DNA of 64,000 nt from Calothrix sp. PCC 7507 (GCF_000316575.1 NC_019682.1:6063501-6127500); one strand, 5' to 3'. Counted from the first letter of the stretch, positions 20,127-29,511 are shown. The notes: generated by a model from the letters alone, not told the origin. Numbers and translations are program-made.

Positions 20127-22070
20127 TTATCTTTGACTATCCAGATTGGGGCGCACTTTTGCCCGGATAAGTATAGCAGTAATATTGTCATGACCGTTGT
20201 ATTGATTTGCTAAATCAATTAAGTCTGTAACACCCCCTTCGAGATTAGTACCGGAACTCAGCAGAGAAAGTAGATGATTTTGCCAATGTATTTCTAGTAA
20301 ATCATTATCTGATAAACCATCTGACGCCAAAATGAGCAGGCTATCTTCATTAATCTCGAAAAACTCTACATCAGGCTTGATTGAGTGTTCGTCGCGGGGA
20401 CCCAAAGCCTGGGTGAGTTGGTAGGCGTCTGGGCGAGCGTAAGCTATGGTGGCTTCTACTCCTCGGGCAATTTCCCGTTGACCGACTTCATGATCTACAG
20501 TAATTTGTTCCAGTCCACGCTTGCGAGTTAAGCGATAGAGACGGCTATCTCCCACATGAGCAACAGCAGCATAAGTATCTTGAACTAAGAGCATTACCAG
20601 AGTAGTACCCATGCGCCCAACCCCAGAACGGGCATCTTGTTGATTGAGGTCGTAAATTGCCTGATTAGCTAAATACACCGCCTCACGGATGCTATCTTCT
20701 GTTGGTAGTTGCTTAGTAGTCCAGTGTTCTTGAAAGTATTGCCGCAGAGTATTGACTGCCAGTTCACTGGCTATTTCACCTCCAGCGTGTCCTCCCATAC
20801 CGTCGCAGAGAATATACAACCCACGTGCTTGCAGAACTCGACTTCTGGGCAATTCCAACTTGTTAAGTTTAGTGTCAATGCCAAAGTAGTCTTCGTTGTG
20901 ATGACGCTGACGCCCCACATCTGTACGTCCGGCATCTTCCAAGCTGCTTAACTGCATGGGCAGCACCACTGTTGGCATATCATCGTTTCTATTACTGGAA
21001 TCCTCTGCCTCATCTAATAGCAGAGTTGTGGCTGCTGCGGTAGATTTTTCTTTTATTAGTGGATAAATTTCGGTTGCGGGTGCTTCTAGTTCAGCGGCTA
21101 TGGTTTCTAAACGCGATCGCAACTGTGCGATCGTCTCAATCTTACCTTGCTCCAAATCCCCCAACATTTGCACTATAATGCCAAATTGAGTACGTTGGGA
21201 CTGTTTAAATAGCTGCTGCCAAACTCGCCCTAGAGCTTTGATAGTTAAAGGTTGCTCTTGGTCAGTAACTGTTTGCACTTCAGCATCCACTGGTTCAGAT
21301 AGAGACTGATTATTCTCCACATACAACTGTCTTAAAGCCAGCGTTTGGTCTTCATCCAATCGCAGATTCGACAAATTCAAGAGACTTTGACGACAATTCA
21401 CCGGTTCCAATACTGACCAGAGTTGGGTCATTTGGTAACACCAGTGTAAAATTTGTAACGAACTTGTTGTGTCTTGTTTCCATAAATCAAGTAAATGCTG
21501 CCAACTCAAGCGGTCTTGAATTAGTACCAACTGCATATTACCCTGCTGCCACGCATCGTGAATCAGTGGTATCCCTGGATGCCCTTGAAATTTCAATTCA
21601 ATATAAGGTTTAGCTTGGCAAGGAATTCCACTCACTCCTGCTGATGGCGTGACTAATCCCTTTTGCTGATTTACTAGCATTGCCCCAAGAGGCGAAATTT
21701 GATAGGGTTTGCAGTCTAAAACTCTCAGTCCGATCTCTTTATTAGCAGTGGTTTCCTCTTGATTTGGTAGTGATTCTAATAATTGATAGCGCTGCTCTTG
21801 GTCTAAATAAGAACCTACTACAAGCTGAGAACTCAGCGGTAGAGAAGATATTCCTCCCTCATCACCTGAATCCTCTCTAGTGGCTTCCTGGGTAATAATT
21901 GCCCACCACACTGTTCCACAATCTGCACCACATTGATGACAATTTTGTGCATCTACTAGTACGGAGGTACTGCATTGAGGACAGACCTTGTGGGTCAGAG
22001 AGGTGCCACAGTTTTGACAAAATTTATTGCTATTAGAGTTTTCAAATTTACACTGAGGGCAAATCAGCAT
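20127..22070 (-). CDS. PP2C-type protein phosphatase with N-terminal zinc-ribbons
   Basis: A 647-residue protein. The first 60 residues contain tandem double-CxxC zinc-ribbons (CPQCKFENSNSNKFCQNCG, then two more pairs). The middle (about 80-370) looks like a degenerate kinase-like or helical region I cannot name. The PP2C domain (about 380-640) has RTDVGRQRHHNEDYFG, ILCDGMGGHAGG, VAHVGDSRLYR and ILASDGLSDND, keeping the metal-binding aspartates. It dephosphorylates Ser/Thr residues and is placed directly upstream of the FHA-kinase gene. Both proteins carry zinc-ribbons, which suggests a shared recruitment mode (inference). Confidence 0.92.
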   Translation of the reverse strand: MLICPQCKFENSNSNKFCQNCGTSLTHKVCPQCSTSVLVDAQNCHQCGADCGTVWWAIITQEATREDSGDEGGISSLPLSSQLVVGSYLDQEQRYQLLESLPNQEETTANKEIGLRVLDCKPYQISPLGAMLVNQQKGLVTPSAGVSGIPCQAKPYIELKFQGHPGIPLIHDAWQQGNMQLVLIQDRLSWQHLLDLWKQDTTSSLQILHWCYQMTQLWSVLEPVNCRQSLLNLSNLRLDEDQTLALRQLYVENNQSLSEPVDAEVQTVTDQEQPLTIKALGRVWQQLFKQSQRTQFGIIVQMLGDLEQGKIETIAQLRSRLETIAAELEAPATEIYPLIKEKSTAAATTLLLDEAEDSSNRNDDMPTVVLPMQLSSLEDAGRTDVGRQRHHNEDYFGIDTKLNKLELPRSRVLQARGLYILCDGMGGHAGGEIASELAVNTLRQYFQEHWTTKQLPTEDSIREAVYLANQAIYDLNQQDARSGVGRMGTTLVMLLVQDTYAAVAHVGDSRLYRLTRKRGLEQITVDHEVGQREIARGVEATIAYARPDAYQLTQALGPRDEHSIKPDVEFFEINEDSLLILASDGLSDNDLLEIHWQNHLLSLLSSGTNLEGGVTDLIDLANQYNGHDNITAILIRAKVRPNLDSQR

Positions 22071-22426
22071 AGTGGAAGTTCCTTCATTCCCATTCCAAGG
22101 TGCTTCTAGCCACTAAGATCCAAAGTGCCACAATTACCTGCCCTTGCCTACAGTAGTCCTACAAGAGATTAAACTGCTTACAGAAGCTGGAGAAGGATTA
22201 AGGCTAAAAGAGAAGGGTTAAAGGGATGTAATTTTCCTTTGCTTCTTACCCTTTTAACTTTCCCTCTCTTGCGAAAGTATTTTTTGCAAGAGGTCTATTG
22301 TGGTTTCACGAATGAATTTTGGTAGCAGTATTAATTGTGACGCATATTAGCTAAATATTTCAGCTATTGACAAGTCAATTCCTCACATCACGACGGAGTC
22401 TCCCTCACCCTGCTCCCTCTTCTCTT
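22071..22426. other. Intergenic region, 356 bases, with a repeat fragment
   Basis: No gene is seen. Near 22288-22305 it contains TTTGCAAGAGGTCTATTG, the same arm as the right end of the inverted-repeat element at 53952-54063, so this looks like a solo arm or remnant. The rest should hold the promoter of the phosphatase gene. Confidence 0.5.
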
Positions 22427-24157
22427 TCACAATTCATTACTCAGTGGTAATTGGATAGCAAAACAGGTACGGTTTGACCCACTTTCAACTTCAATTGTTC
22501 CTCTTAAGTATTTAGTGATTTTTTGGACTAGTGCCAGTCCTAATCCTGTACCACCCTGTTTCCAGGGATCATTACTAGGAATACGATAAAACTTGTCGAA
22601 AATGTGGGGTAATTCCGAGCTAGGAATTTCTACACCTGAATTGATTACCTGAAATTGCAGATATTGAGATTTTAATTGAGCTGAAACTGTGATTTCAGCA
22701 TCTGGAGGACTAAATTTACAGGCATTGGTGAGTAGCTCGATCAAAATGCGTTCTAGACTGAATGGATCGCACGCCAGTAGGGGGAGGTTGGGAGCTATAC
22801 TCAGACGCAACTTTTGCTGACAAGAGTTACGATTGCGAGCTTTAAATAAATCTACCACCCGATAAAGCCAATCTTGGACTGGAATTGTTTCCAACACCAA
22901 GGGTTTAGCGCCTGTATCCAGCCTTTGTAAATCGAGGAAGTTGTTAATTAAATTAATTTCGCGATCGCATTCGTTGTCTAAAATTTCAAAATAGCGCGCT
23001 GCTTTTGAGCGTTCTGCTTGTGGCTTCGCCATTTCTGACAAAAAGTTCTGCTCTCGATTCAGTGCAATTCCCAGCATCTGAATCGCCATTTTCATATTAG
23101 TTAGTGGTGTGCGTAGTTCATGGGATACAGTACTCAAAAACTCATCTTTCAAGCGATTGAGGCTTTCCATCTCCTCCAACTGCGCTTGTATCCCTTCTTG
23201 AGAGCGTTTTAGCGCCACTTCTGCTAATTTCCGCTCTGTGATATCAATACAACAACCTATATAACCAGCAAACTTACCGTTGGGTGTAAATCTAGGAACA
23301 CCAGTATCTAAAATCCAACGATATTCGCCATCGTGGCGTTTGAGTCGATATTCTCTCTCAAATTTTGCTCGTGCATGAAAAGCCGAATCGTAAGTTTCTT
23401 GGCAAAAATCCTGCTCTTGTGGATGCACTTCTTTGAGCCAGCCTAATGCTTGCTGCTGCTTAATACTACGTCCAGTGAACTTTAACCAAGACTTATTAAA
23501 AAATGTAAACAGTCCATCACATCCAGCCATCCACAACATCACTGGTGCCGTATCAGCCATAGTATGAAAGCGTTGTTCGCTTTCGCGCAAAGCATCTTCT
23601 GCTTGCTTGTGAGCAGTTATATCTTCACAAACCATCAGAATTACAGGATTTTTCCGCATAAACTTCTCAGACGGGTTACTTTCTGGCAGGAAGTTTCCAT
23701 CTCCGCTAGGCAATAACCGGGCGATAACTTTTACCCATAAAATCTTACTGCTAGGGCAATCCAAACAAAATTCCCAATTGGCAATTTCAGTTTTCGGTGC
23801 GCCTCTTAATAACCCCATGAATGCATCAGCTAATCTTTGTTGCTCCGAACGAGCAAATAAGTTGAAAACAGACTGATTGAGCAATTCTTCACGAGTGTAA
23901 CCAAGACAATCCGCACCAAATTGATTTACAGATAAAATTATTCCCGTCGTATCCAAACTGAAGTAAACAGAAGGGATATTTTCATAAAGCCGACGATACC
24001 ACTGAAGTTCTTCTTGAGTACGACGCAAAGTTTCTGTCGTGCAAAGTTCGACATCGGGCGATCGTTCAGGTACAAGTTCCAAGCGTGCAGGTGTTCCAGA
24101 CAAGATATCATCCTGTTGGCGCGGGTCATGCCAGATCGATTGCTGATTACGACTCAT
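22427..24157 (-). CDS. PAS-PAS sensor histidine kinase
   Basis: About 576 residues from the ATG at 24157 (MSRNQQSIWHD); a TTG at 24178 in the same frame is less likely. Two PAS domains: one beginning near YENIPSVYFSLDTTGIILSV and one near MADTAPVMLWMAGCDGLFTF, the latter ending in a PAC segment (YIGCCIDITERKLAE). Then the H-box FLSTVSHELRTPLTNMKMAI, and the ATPase domain with NACKFSPPDAEI and GGTGLGLALVQKI. No membrane segment is seen, so it is probably a soluble sensor. No response regulator gene is adjacent, so it is an orphan kinase. Confidence 0.92.
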   Translation of the reverse strand: MSRNQQSIWHDPRQQDDILSGTPARLELVPERSPDVELCTTETLRRTQEELQWYRRLYENIPSVYFSLDTTGIILSVNQFGADCLGYTREELLNQSVFNLFARSEQQRLADAFMGLLRGAPKTEIANWEFCLDCPSSKILWVKVIARLLPSGDGNFLPESNPSEKFMRKNPVILMVCEDITAHKQAEDALRESEQRFHTMADTAPVMLWMAGCDGLFTFFNKSWLKFTGRSIKQQQALGWLKEVHPQEQDFCQETYDSAFHARAKFEREYRLKRHDGEYRWILDTGVPRFTPNGKFAGYIGCCIDITERKLAEVALKRSQEGIQAQLEEMESLNRLKDEFLSTVSHELRTPLTNMKMAIQMLGIALNREQNFLSEMAKPQAERSKAARYFEILDNECDREINLINNFLDLQRLDTGAKPLVLETIPVQDWLYRVVDLFKARNRNSCQQKLRLSIAPNLPLLACDPFSLERILIELLTNACKFSPPDAEITVSAQLKSQYLQFQVINSGVEIPSSELPHIFDKFYRIPSNDPWKQGGTGLGLALVQKITKYLRGTIEVESGSNRTCFAIQLPLSNEL

Positions 24158-24178
24158 AAGACTTAAACTTGCACCCAA

Positions 24179-24611
24179 GGGCTGATGTAGACAGGGCAGG
24201 AATAAAAAAAGATTATTATACTGCTTTTGGCTTGATTTTTGTCAAAGGGTGTGAATAATAACTTATGTAAAGAAATTTGGCAACTTTTTAGAGTTTTAGT
24301 TGATGGCTTCAAGGGATTTGTATTAAATGTTGATCAATCTATATTAAGTAGGTCGGCATTAAGTAGGTCGGCGCAAATAAAGTTCATTAAAGAGGGTCGT
24401 CATTTGTCATTGTTCAGGATTTAAGGCATATTTACTTTTTGTAACTACGATTTATGTTGATTTCTACTAGATGGCAATGAGTGAACCACTAAATGCAGGG
24501 TGAAGGCATCTATATCCGGAAATTCCAGTTTGAGAATATGGAATGAGAAAACAGGAGAGAACCTCGTTGCTGGAGTTCATCCCGCTACGCTAACGTGAGC
24601 GTGGTTGTTTA
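24179..24611. other. Intergenic region with short repeats
   Basis: No convincing gene. It contains the tandem repeat described at 24343-24372 and, near 24572-24600, a CCCGCTACGCTAACG segment of the same style as other dispersed GC-rich cyanobacterial repeats in this window. The histidine kinase promoter must lie at its left end. Confidence 0.5.
24343..24372. repeat. Two tandem copies of a 15-base unit
   Basis: The unit ATTAAGTAGGTCGGC occurs twice in perfect tandem (24343-24357 and 24358-24372) and is followed by GCAAATAAAG. No reading frame of quality crosses it. This resembles dispersed GTAGGTCGGC repeats of filamentous cyanobacteria. Confidence 0.75.
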
Positions 24612-25226
24612 TTATTTCTTTCTAGTAACTATTCTGCCTACTTTAGGCATATTATGCAGAAATTGGATCTCAATGGGTGTGAGGTCGCGCCACTCACCCG
24701 GTTGTAGACCGTCTAACTGGATGTGGGCAATGCTCACCCTTACCAAACGCAAAGTCGGAAATCCCACAGCCGCTGTCATTCGCCGCACTTGGCGATTTTT
24801 TCCCTCGGTCAAAGTCATTTCTAGCCAAGCTGTTGGGACATTTTTCCGAAATCTAATTGGTGGATCGCGTTCTGGTAAAGTCGGTTCTGTTGATAATAGC
24901 CTCACTTGTGCTGGTCGAGTGCGGTAATCTTGAATTTCTACACCAGTTTGCAGTTGTGCGATCGCATCTTCATCAGGAATTCGCTCAACCTGCACCCAAT
25001 AAGTGCGTTGATGCCCAAACCTCGGATCAGAAAGACGATGTTGTAATTGTCCGTTGTTTGTCAGCAGCAATAACCCTTCACTATCCCAATCCAAACGCCC
25101 CACGGGATAGACATTACTGACCTGGATATAGTCTTTTAGGGTTCTATGTTTTTCCGTCTCCTGTGTAAACTGACTCAGGACACCATAAGGTTTATGAAAA
25201 ATAATATATCTAAAGTCATTTGTCAT
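24612..25226 (-). CDS. RsuA/RluB/RluE-type pseudouridine synthase
   Basis: A 204-residue rRNA pseudouridine synthase. I chose the ATG at 25226 ([20 protein letters not shown]); the frame can be extended to 25322, but that part runs toward a dispersed repeat and is not protein-like. Seen: [25 protein letters not shown] with the catalytic Asp, and [20 protein letters not shown]. No S4 domain precedes the catalytic domain, which fits RluE, the enzyme acting on 23S rRNA at position 2457 in E. coli. That specific target is inferred from architecture only. Confidence 0.92.
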   Translation of the reverse strand: MTNDFRYIIFHKPYGVLSQFTQETEKHRTLKDYIQVSNVYPVGRLDWDSEGLLLLTNNGQLQHRLSDPRFGHQRTYWVQVERIPDEDAIAQLQTGVEIQDYRTRPAQVRLLSTEPTLPERDPPIRFRKNVPTAWLEMTLTEGKNRQVRRMTAAVGFPTLRLVRVSIAHIQLDGLQPGEWRDLTPIEIQFLHNMPKVGRIVTRKK

Positions 25227-25299
25227 TGGGCATTGGGGAGGCTCAAGTTTGAGCCTTTGAGGCTGACTGACATCTTGTACCAGTTGCAATACATTTTTT

Positions 25300-25368
25300 G
25301 TAGGGTGGGTACTGCCCACCATTGCCTGGAACCCTTGTATTTGAGTTGGTGGGCAATGCCCATCCTAC
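25300..25368. repeat. GTAGGGTGGG inverted repeat (MITE-like)
   Basis: Left arm 25300-25320 (GTAGGGTGGGTACTGCCCAC) and right arm 25348-25368, whose reverse complement begins GTAGGATGGGCATTGCCCAC; the arms match at 18 of 21 positions. The spacer is 27 bases. A second member of the family is at 37374-37429. Confidence 0.75.
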
Positions 25369-25470
25369 TCGACAGTTGAGCGTTTGAACGTAACCAATTC
25401 CAATTCCCCATACTCTCATTACGTAACAAAATGGGCATTCTAATAAAAACGATATGGGGGAGAGTGGATA

Positions 25471-26343
25471 ATGCTAAGTTCTAAAATGAGTCGGCGGTCT
25501 TTCTTGTTTCTAGGAAGTGCAGCATTAGCACAAGGATTAACCTTAACATTACCCGCTACTGCTCAAACTGTACAAGTGAAGAAAGTTAAAGTAAACGGTA
25601 TTTCTTTCTACCAAACAATTATCGACCTCACAGACCCAAAAACTTTTATCACTATGGGTTTAGCGAATAATGCAAATTTTGCCAATACCATTCAGAAAAC
25701 TAGTGGTGATGAAGAATTTAATAGACTAGTAGCACGTCATCGCGCTGCTGCGATCGCCAATGGAACTTTTTTCGCCAAGAATGCCCAAAAAACAGTCATG
25801 GGTAACATGGTAGCAGGCGGAAAATTCTTGAAATATAGCCAGTGGGAGAATTTTGGGACTACTTTGGGGTTACGAGTGGGAAATCAACCAGAAATGGTAA
25901 CAGCGCGAGTTGATGGTAAACCAGAATGGAATCAACATTGGTTTTCTCTCACCTGTGGCCCCAGACTTTTACGAAAGGGCGAGATTTGGCTGAACCCACA
26001 GATTGAAGGGTTTAAAGATCCCGCTGTTTTAGGTACTGGCGATAGGACAGCAATTGGGTTTACTGCTGACGGGAAAAAACTATTTTTAGTAAATTTTGAT
26101 ACTAGTTTAAATTTGCAGCAAGAAGCCCAAGCTATGAAAGCCATTGGTTGTCATGAAGCGATGAACTTAGACGGTGGCGCATCAAAAGCCTTAGCCGCTA
26201 ACAGTCAAATTTTAGTCCCAGCCGGTCGCCCACTAACTAACGTGATTGTAGTCTATGACGCCAAGAATCCGGCTCCTGAGACACTACAACAGGCGTGGGT
26301 GAAGTTTCAAAAAGGCGATCGCCCCGTAGCATCTGGTATTTAA
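25471..26343 (+). CDS. Phosphodiester glycosidase family protein, exported
   Basis: A 290-residue protein of the NAGPA/phosphodiester glycosidase domain family. The N-terminus has a twin-arginine-like signal (SRRSFLFLGSAALAQGL) with a probable cleavage after ATAQ near residue 32, so it should be exported, perhaps by Tat. Domain markers: AAIANGTFFAKN, LTCGPRLLRKGE, RTAIGFTADGKKLFLV and EAMNLDGGASKALA, the last being the family's active-site region. A start at the second ATG (25486) would leave only the twin-arginine core. Substrate in cyanobacteria is unknown. Confidence 0.88.
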   Translation: MLSSKMSRRSFLFLGSAALAQGLTLTLPATAQTVQVKKVKVNGISFYQTIIDLTDPKTFITMGLANNANFANTIQKTSGDEEFNRLVARHRAAAIANGTFFAKNAQKTVMGNMVAGGKFLKYSQWENFGTTLGLRVGNQPEMVTARVDGKPEWNQHWFSLTCGPRLLRKGEIWLNPQIEGFKDPAVLGTGDRTAIGFTADGKKLFLVNFDTSLNLQQEAQAMKAIGCHEAMNLDGGASKALAANSQILVPAGRPLTNVIVVYDAKNPAPETLQQAWVKFQKGDRPVASGI

Positions 26344-26403
26344 ACCAATCAGCTTTAGCTTAAAATAAAGACAAACGAGTCTCTAACCAAGCGCCAAAGT
26401 TCT

Positions 26404-27171
26404 ATGACTCTTGCCAAACCTTCTGAACTAGGCATCACCCATCTCCCAGATCACACTGAGTTACCAGAGTCAGATGGTAGTTTTGTGTTCGCGGAGCGTG
26501 CCGGAGGCAAAAATTTTCAAGAACATCCCCAAAGTCTCCTGCTGACTGATTCCATTACAGAGCGATTGCAGCAATTACATCCTGATAATCAATATGCTAT
26601 CGGTCAAGATAGTGGTATATATTGGCGTTTAACTGACCCTCCAGAAAGAGGCGCTGAAGCTCCCGATTGGTTTTATGTGCCGAATGTATCACCGATGTTA
26701 AATGGTCAGTATCGGCGTTCTTACGTTTTATGGCAAGAATATGTTGCGCCACTAATCGTCTTGGAATTTGTGTCTGGTGATGGTTCCGATGAGCGGGATA
26801 ATACGCCTATTAGTGGTAAATTTTGGGTGTATGAACAAGCAATTCGAGTTCCGTTTTACGGCATTTATGAGTTTAGTAAAGCTTCAGTAGAAGTTTATCA
26901 CCTGGTAGATGGGAGGTATCAATTACTGCCAGCCAATGAAAGAGGACACTATCCCATTTTCCCGATGGGTGTGGAATTGGGTATTTGGCAAGGACAATAT
27001 AAAAACATGGAAGCGCCTTGGTTACGCTGGTGGGATGCACAAGGGAATTTATTGTTGAATAGCGATGAAAAATCCCAACAATTAGCATCTCAGTTAGAAC
27101 AACAACAACAAAAAGCCAAACGCTTGGCTCAAAAGTTGCGCCAGTTGGGAATTGAACCTGATGATGTGTAA
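26404..27171 (+). CDS. Uma2 family endonuclease (DUF820) with an in-frame repeat insertion
   Basis: A 255-residue protein of the Uma2/DUF820 family, a PD-(D/E)XK nuclease-fold group hugely expanded in cyanobacteria. Seen: GAEAPDWFYVPNV with the active-site D, LIVLEFVSGDGSDERD, where E stands in the ExK-like position, and a C-terminal coiled coil rich in Gln (residues about 218-245). Residues about 28-36 (VFAERAGGK) are encoded by a GC-rich dispersed repeat at 26486-26512 that interrupts the otherwise continuous N-terminal region without breaking the frame. Biological role is unknown. Confidence 0.88.
   Translation: MTLAKPSELGITHLPDHTELPESDGSFVFAERAGGKNFQEHPQSLLLTDSITERLQQLHPDNQYAIGQDSGIYWRLTDPPERGAEAPDWFYVPNVSPMLNGQYRRSYVLWQEYVAPLIVLEFVSGDGSDERDNTPISGKFWVYEQAIRVPFYGIYEFSKASVEVYHLVDGRYQLLPANERGHYPIFPMGVELGIWQGQYKNMEAPWLRWWDAQGNLLLNSDEKSQQLASQLEQQQQKAKRLAQKLRQLGIEPDDV
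26486..26512. repeat. GC-rich dispersed short repeat inside a coding region
   Basis: The segment GTTCGCGGAGCGTGCCGGAG followed by GCAAAA is a well-known style of dispersed cyanobacterial repeat. It is inserted in frame in the Uma2 gene and encodes FAERAGG. Its composition contrasts sharply with the AT-rich codons around it. Confidence 0.7.
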
Positions 27172-27182
27172 AGAAAAAGAAT

Positions 27183-27222
27183 CCGCGCTCTTCTTTGCGT
27201 CTTTGCGCCTCTGCGTGAGATA
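27183..27222. repeat. TTTGCGTCTTTGCGCC-type dispersed repeat
   Basis: A direct near-repeat (TTCTTTGCGTC, TTTGCGCCTC, TGCGTGAG) sits between the Uma2 gene and the small gene downstream. The related complement (GGCGCAAAGAAAAAAG) occurs near 54015-54030 within another repeat. No function is evident. Confidence 0.5.
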
Positions 27223-27258
27223 AAAATTTTTATGTCATCACAACAACTGGGAATACCT

Positions 27259-27456
27259 ATGAGCAAACCAAACTTTAATGCCATGAGCAAGGCAGAATTA
27301 CGCGCTTATGTCATTGCACACCAAGATGATCAAGAGGCTTTTTACGCACTGGCGGATCGTTTGACTGCAAAACCACCCACTGCAACTTATCCCGCCTCTA
27401 TGACACCAGAAGAAATTCACAAGGCAATATTAGACATTATCCAGCAAAAAGAGTGA
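27259..27456 (+). CDS. Small cyanobacterial protein (DUF6887-like)
   Basis: About 65 residues from the ATG at 27259 (MSKPNFNAMSKAELRAYVIA); an ATG at 27232 would add nine residues of lower quality, and neither start has a strong ribosome site. The sequence resembles the short cyanobacterial proteins grouped as DUF6887: a SKAELRAYVIAHQDDQEAFY helix followed by an MTPEEIHKAILDII helix. These often accompany Uma2 or other toxin-like genes, which fits its place 88 bases after the Uma2 gene. Function unknown. Confidence 0.65.
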   Translation: MSKPNFNAMSKAELRAYVIAHQDDQEAFYALADRLTAKPPTATYPASMTPEEIHKAILDIIQQKE

Positions 27457-27539
27457 TCGCCCTTTAACCGTCCCCACATCCTCAGAAATTGTTAACACCC
27501 CTCCCCCTAGCCACAATCAAAGTGGTACAATCAATTCCC

Positions 27540-27620
27540 ATGCTAGGGGTGCCTGAAATACTAGGCTGAGATCACACCCTTAACACCTGAGTCTGGGTAA
27601 TACCAGCGGAGGGAAGCTGT
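27540..27620 (+). promoter_or_regulatory. TPP riboswitch (THI element) upstream of thiC
   Basis: Conserved THI-box pieces occur in the right order: GGGGTGCC (27547), GGCTGAGA (27564), ACCC, ACCTGA (27585), CTGGGTAATACCAGCG (27592) and GGAGGGAAG. It ends about six bases before the GAGGA ribosome site of thiC, so TPP binding most likely blocks translation initiation; no terminator hairpin with a T-run is seen between the aptamer and the gene. Confidence 0.93.
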
Positions 27621-27638
27621 TTATCGAGGAATTTCAAT

Positions 27639-29012
27639 ATGCGGACAGAATGGGTTGCAAAGCGCCGTGGACACAGCAATGTTTCTCAAATGCACTACGC
27701 CCGTCAGGGTGTGATCACCGAAGAAATGCACTACGTCGCCCAGCGGGAAAATCTTCCTGCTGATCTCATTCGTGAGGAAGTGGCGCGGGGACGGATGATT
27801 ATCCCTGCGAACATTAATCACACTAACTTAGAACCGATGGCGATCGGCATTGCCTCTAAATGTAAAGTCAATGCTAATATCGGAGCCTCACCCAACTCTT
27901 CCAATCTTCAAGAAGAAGTTGATAAGCTCAACTTGGCGGTGAAATACGGTGCTGATACCGTGATGGACTTGTCCACAGGTGGCGGTAACTTAGATGAAAT
28001 TCGCACCGCCATCATCAACGCTTCCCCCGTTCCCATTGGTACAGTGCCAGTTTACCAAGCTTTAGAAAGTGTCCACGGCACAATTGAAAAGCTTACCCCC
28101 GATGACTTTCTGCATATCATCGAAAAACACGCCCAACAAGGGGTAGACTATCAAACCATCCACGCCGGGATTTTGATTGAGCATTTACCCTTAGTAAGAG
28201 ACCGGATCACTGGTATTGTCTCTCGCGGTGGCGGTATTCTGGCGCGGTGGATGCTACATCACCATAAACAAAACCCACTTTACACCCATTTCCGCGACAT
28301 CGTTGAGATTTTCAAGAGATATGATGTCTCCTTCAGTTTAGGGGATTCCCTGCGCCCTGGCTGCACCCATGACGCTTCAGATGCCGCCCAATTAGCAGAA
28401 TTGAAAACCCTCGGACAGCTAACTCGCAAAGCCTGGGAAGATGACATCCAGGTGATGGTAGAAGGGCCTGGACACGTCCCAATGGATCAAATTGAGTTCA
28501 ACGTCCGTAAGCAGATGGAAGAGTGTTCAGAAGCCCCTTTCTATGTTTTAGGGCCATTGGTGACAGATATTGCTCCCGGTTATGACCACATCACCTCAGC
28601 GATCGGCGCAGCGATGGCAGGATGGTACGGTACTGCTATGCTGTGCTACGTTACACCGAAAGAACATTTGGGATTACCCAACGCCGAAGATGTGCGGAAT
28701 GGGTTAATTGCTTACAAAATAGCAGCCCATGCAGCAGATATCGCTAGACATCGCCCGGGTGCGAGAGATAGAGACGATCAACTTTCCGAAGCCCGTTATA
28801 ATTTCGACTGGAATCGTCAGTTTGAATTATCACTCGACCCAGAAAGAGCTAAGGAATATCATGACGAAACTTTACCTGCAGATATTTATAAAACTGCTGA
28901 GTTTTGTTCGATGTGTGGGCCTAAGTTCTGTCCGATGCAAACCAAGGTTGATGCTGATGCTTTGACTGAGTTGGAGAAGTTCTTGGCGAAGGAACCAGTG
29001 GCGCAAGGATAA
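27639..29012 (+). CDS. thiC: Phosphomethylpyrimidine synthase
   Basis: A 457-residue radical-SAM enzyme that rearranges 5-aminoimidazole ribotide into hydroxymethylpyrimidine phosphate, the pyrimidine half of thiamine. Seen: [54 protein letters not shown], and the C-terminal cluster-binding motif [12 protein letters not shown] with the CxxCxxxxC spacing of the 4Fe-4S site. A GAGGA ribosome site precedes the ATG by about 8 bases. It is controlled by the TPP riboswitch just upstream. The next pathway kinase gene, thiD, lies elsewhere in the window (46070-46897) without a visible riboswitch. Confidence 0.98.
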   Translation: MRTEWVAKRRGHSNVSQMHYARQGVITEEMHYVAQRENLPADLIREEVARGRMIIPANINHTNLEPMAIGIASKCKVNANIGASPNSSNLQEEVDKLNLAVKYGADTVMDLSTGGGNLDEIRTAIINASPVPIGTVPVYQALESVHGTIEKLTPDDFLHIIEKHAQQGVDYQTIHAGILIEHLPLVRDRITGIVSRGGGILARWMLHHHKQNPLYTHFRDIVEIFKRYDVSFSLGDSLRPGCTHDASDAAQLAELKTLGQLTRKAWEDDIQVMVEGPGHVPMDQIEFNVRKQMEECSEAPFYVLGPLVTDIAPGYDHITSAIGAAMAGWYGTAMLCYVTPKEHLGLPNAEDVRNGLIAYKIAAHAADIARHRPGARDRDDQLSEARYNFDWNRQFELSLDPERAKEYHDETLPADIYKTAEFCSMCGPKFCPMQTKVDADALTELEKFLAKEPVAQG

Positions 29013-29100
29013 GATAATTCTCGTTAAACATCGTTACTAAGTTGAACTTGGTAACGATGTTTTGGCGATTAAAAAGTAATTTGACTGAAAAGCAATTTTT

Positions 29101-29511
29101 ATGACCGTAGTAATAATACTCCTAGCATTGTTAACTCTCATAGGGATTGGCTTTGGATTCTTTACTTTGGTCGATTATGCAGACACAAAGTATCACTTCA
29201 ACATTTTTTATTTTGGCTGGTTGTCACTTATCCCGCCTGCATTAGCCTCATTAGGTTTTTTTGTAGTTATAAATAGAGGTAGGAATTATTGGCAAGCTTT
29301 GCACTCAGGAGATATTAATGTTGTTATATCCCTAGTATTAGCAACCATAGTATTCATAGGAATTCTTACACTTATTTGCCGACAGACAAATCTTTGGGTT
29401 GCACTATTGATAATGTTGATAGCACCTCCATACTTGTTGCTTTCTGTGCTACTTTTTGTCCTTTATGCTATTGGGTATGTCCTTTATGTTATTGGGCTTG
29501 TAGTGAGATAA
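29101..29511 (+). CDS. Small multi-pass membrane protein of unknown function
   Basis: A 136-residue very hydrophobic protein with about four membrane helices (VIILLALLTLIGIGFGFFTL; a second near WLSLIPPALASLGFFVV; a third near VVISLVLATIVFIGILTLI; a fourth near LLIMLIAPPYLLLSVLL). I do not recognise a family. It follows thiC by 88 bases on the same strand but has no thiamine-related feature. No strong ribosome site precedes the ATG. Confidence 0.6.
   Translation: MTVVIILLALLTLIGIGFGFFTLVDYADTKYHFNIFYFGWLSLIPPALASLGFFVVINRGRNYWQALHSGDINVVISLVLATIVFIGILTLICRQTNLWVALLIMLIAPPYLLLSVLLFVLYAIGYVLYVIGLVVR

Noticed and set aside
24239-24424. Possible 61-residue protein after the histidine kinase
   Set aside because: It runs across the 15-base tandem repeat, and its residues (SRSALSRSAQ) are repeat-derived.
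25227-25322. Longer N-terminus for the pseudouridine synthase
   Set aside because: The added residues run toward the GTAGGGTGGG repeat and are not conserved-looking; the ATG at 25226 matches family starts.
27500-27550. Alternative hairpin pairing CCCCCTAGC with GCTAGGGG before the TPP aptamer
   Set aside because: A TACAAT-like -10 box lies between the two halves, so the left half is probably not transcribed.
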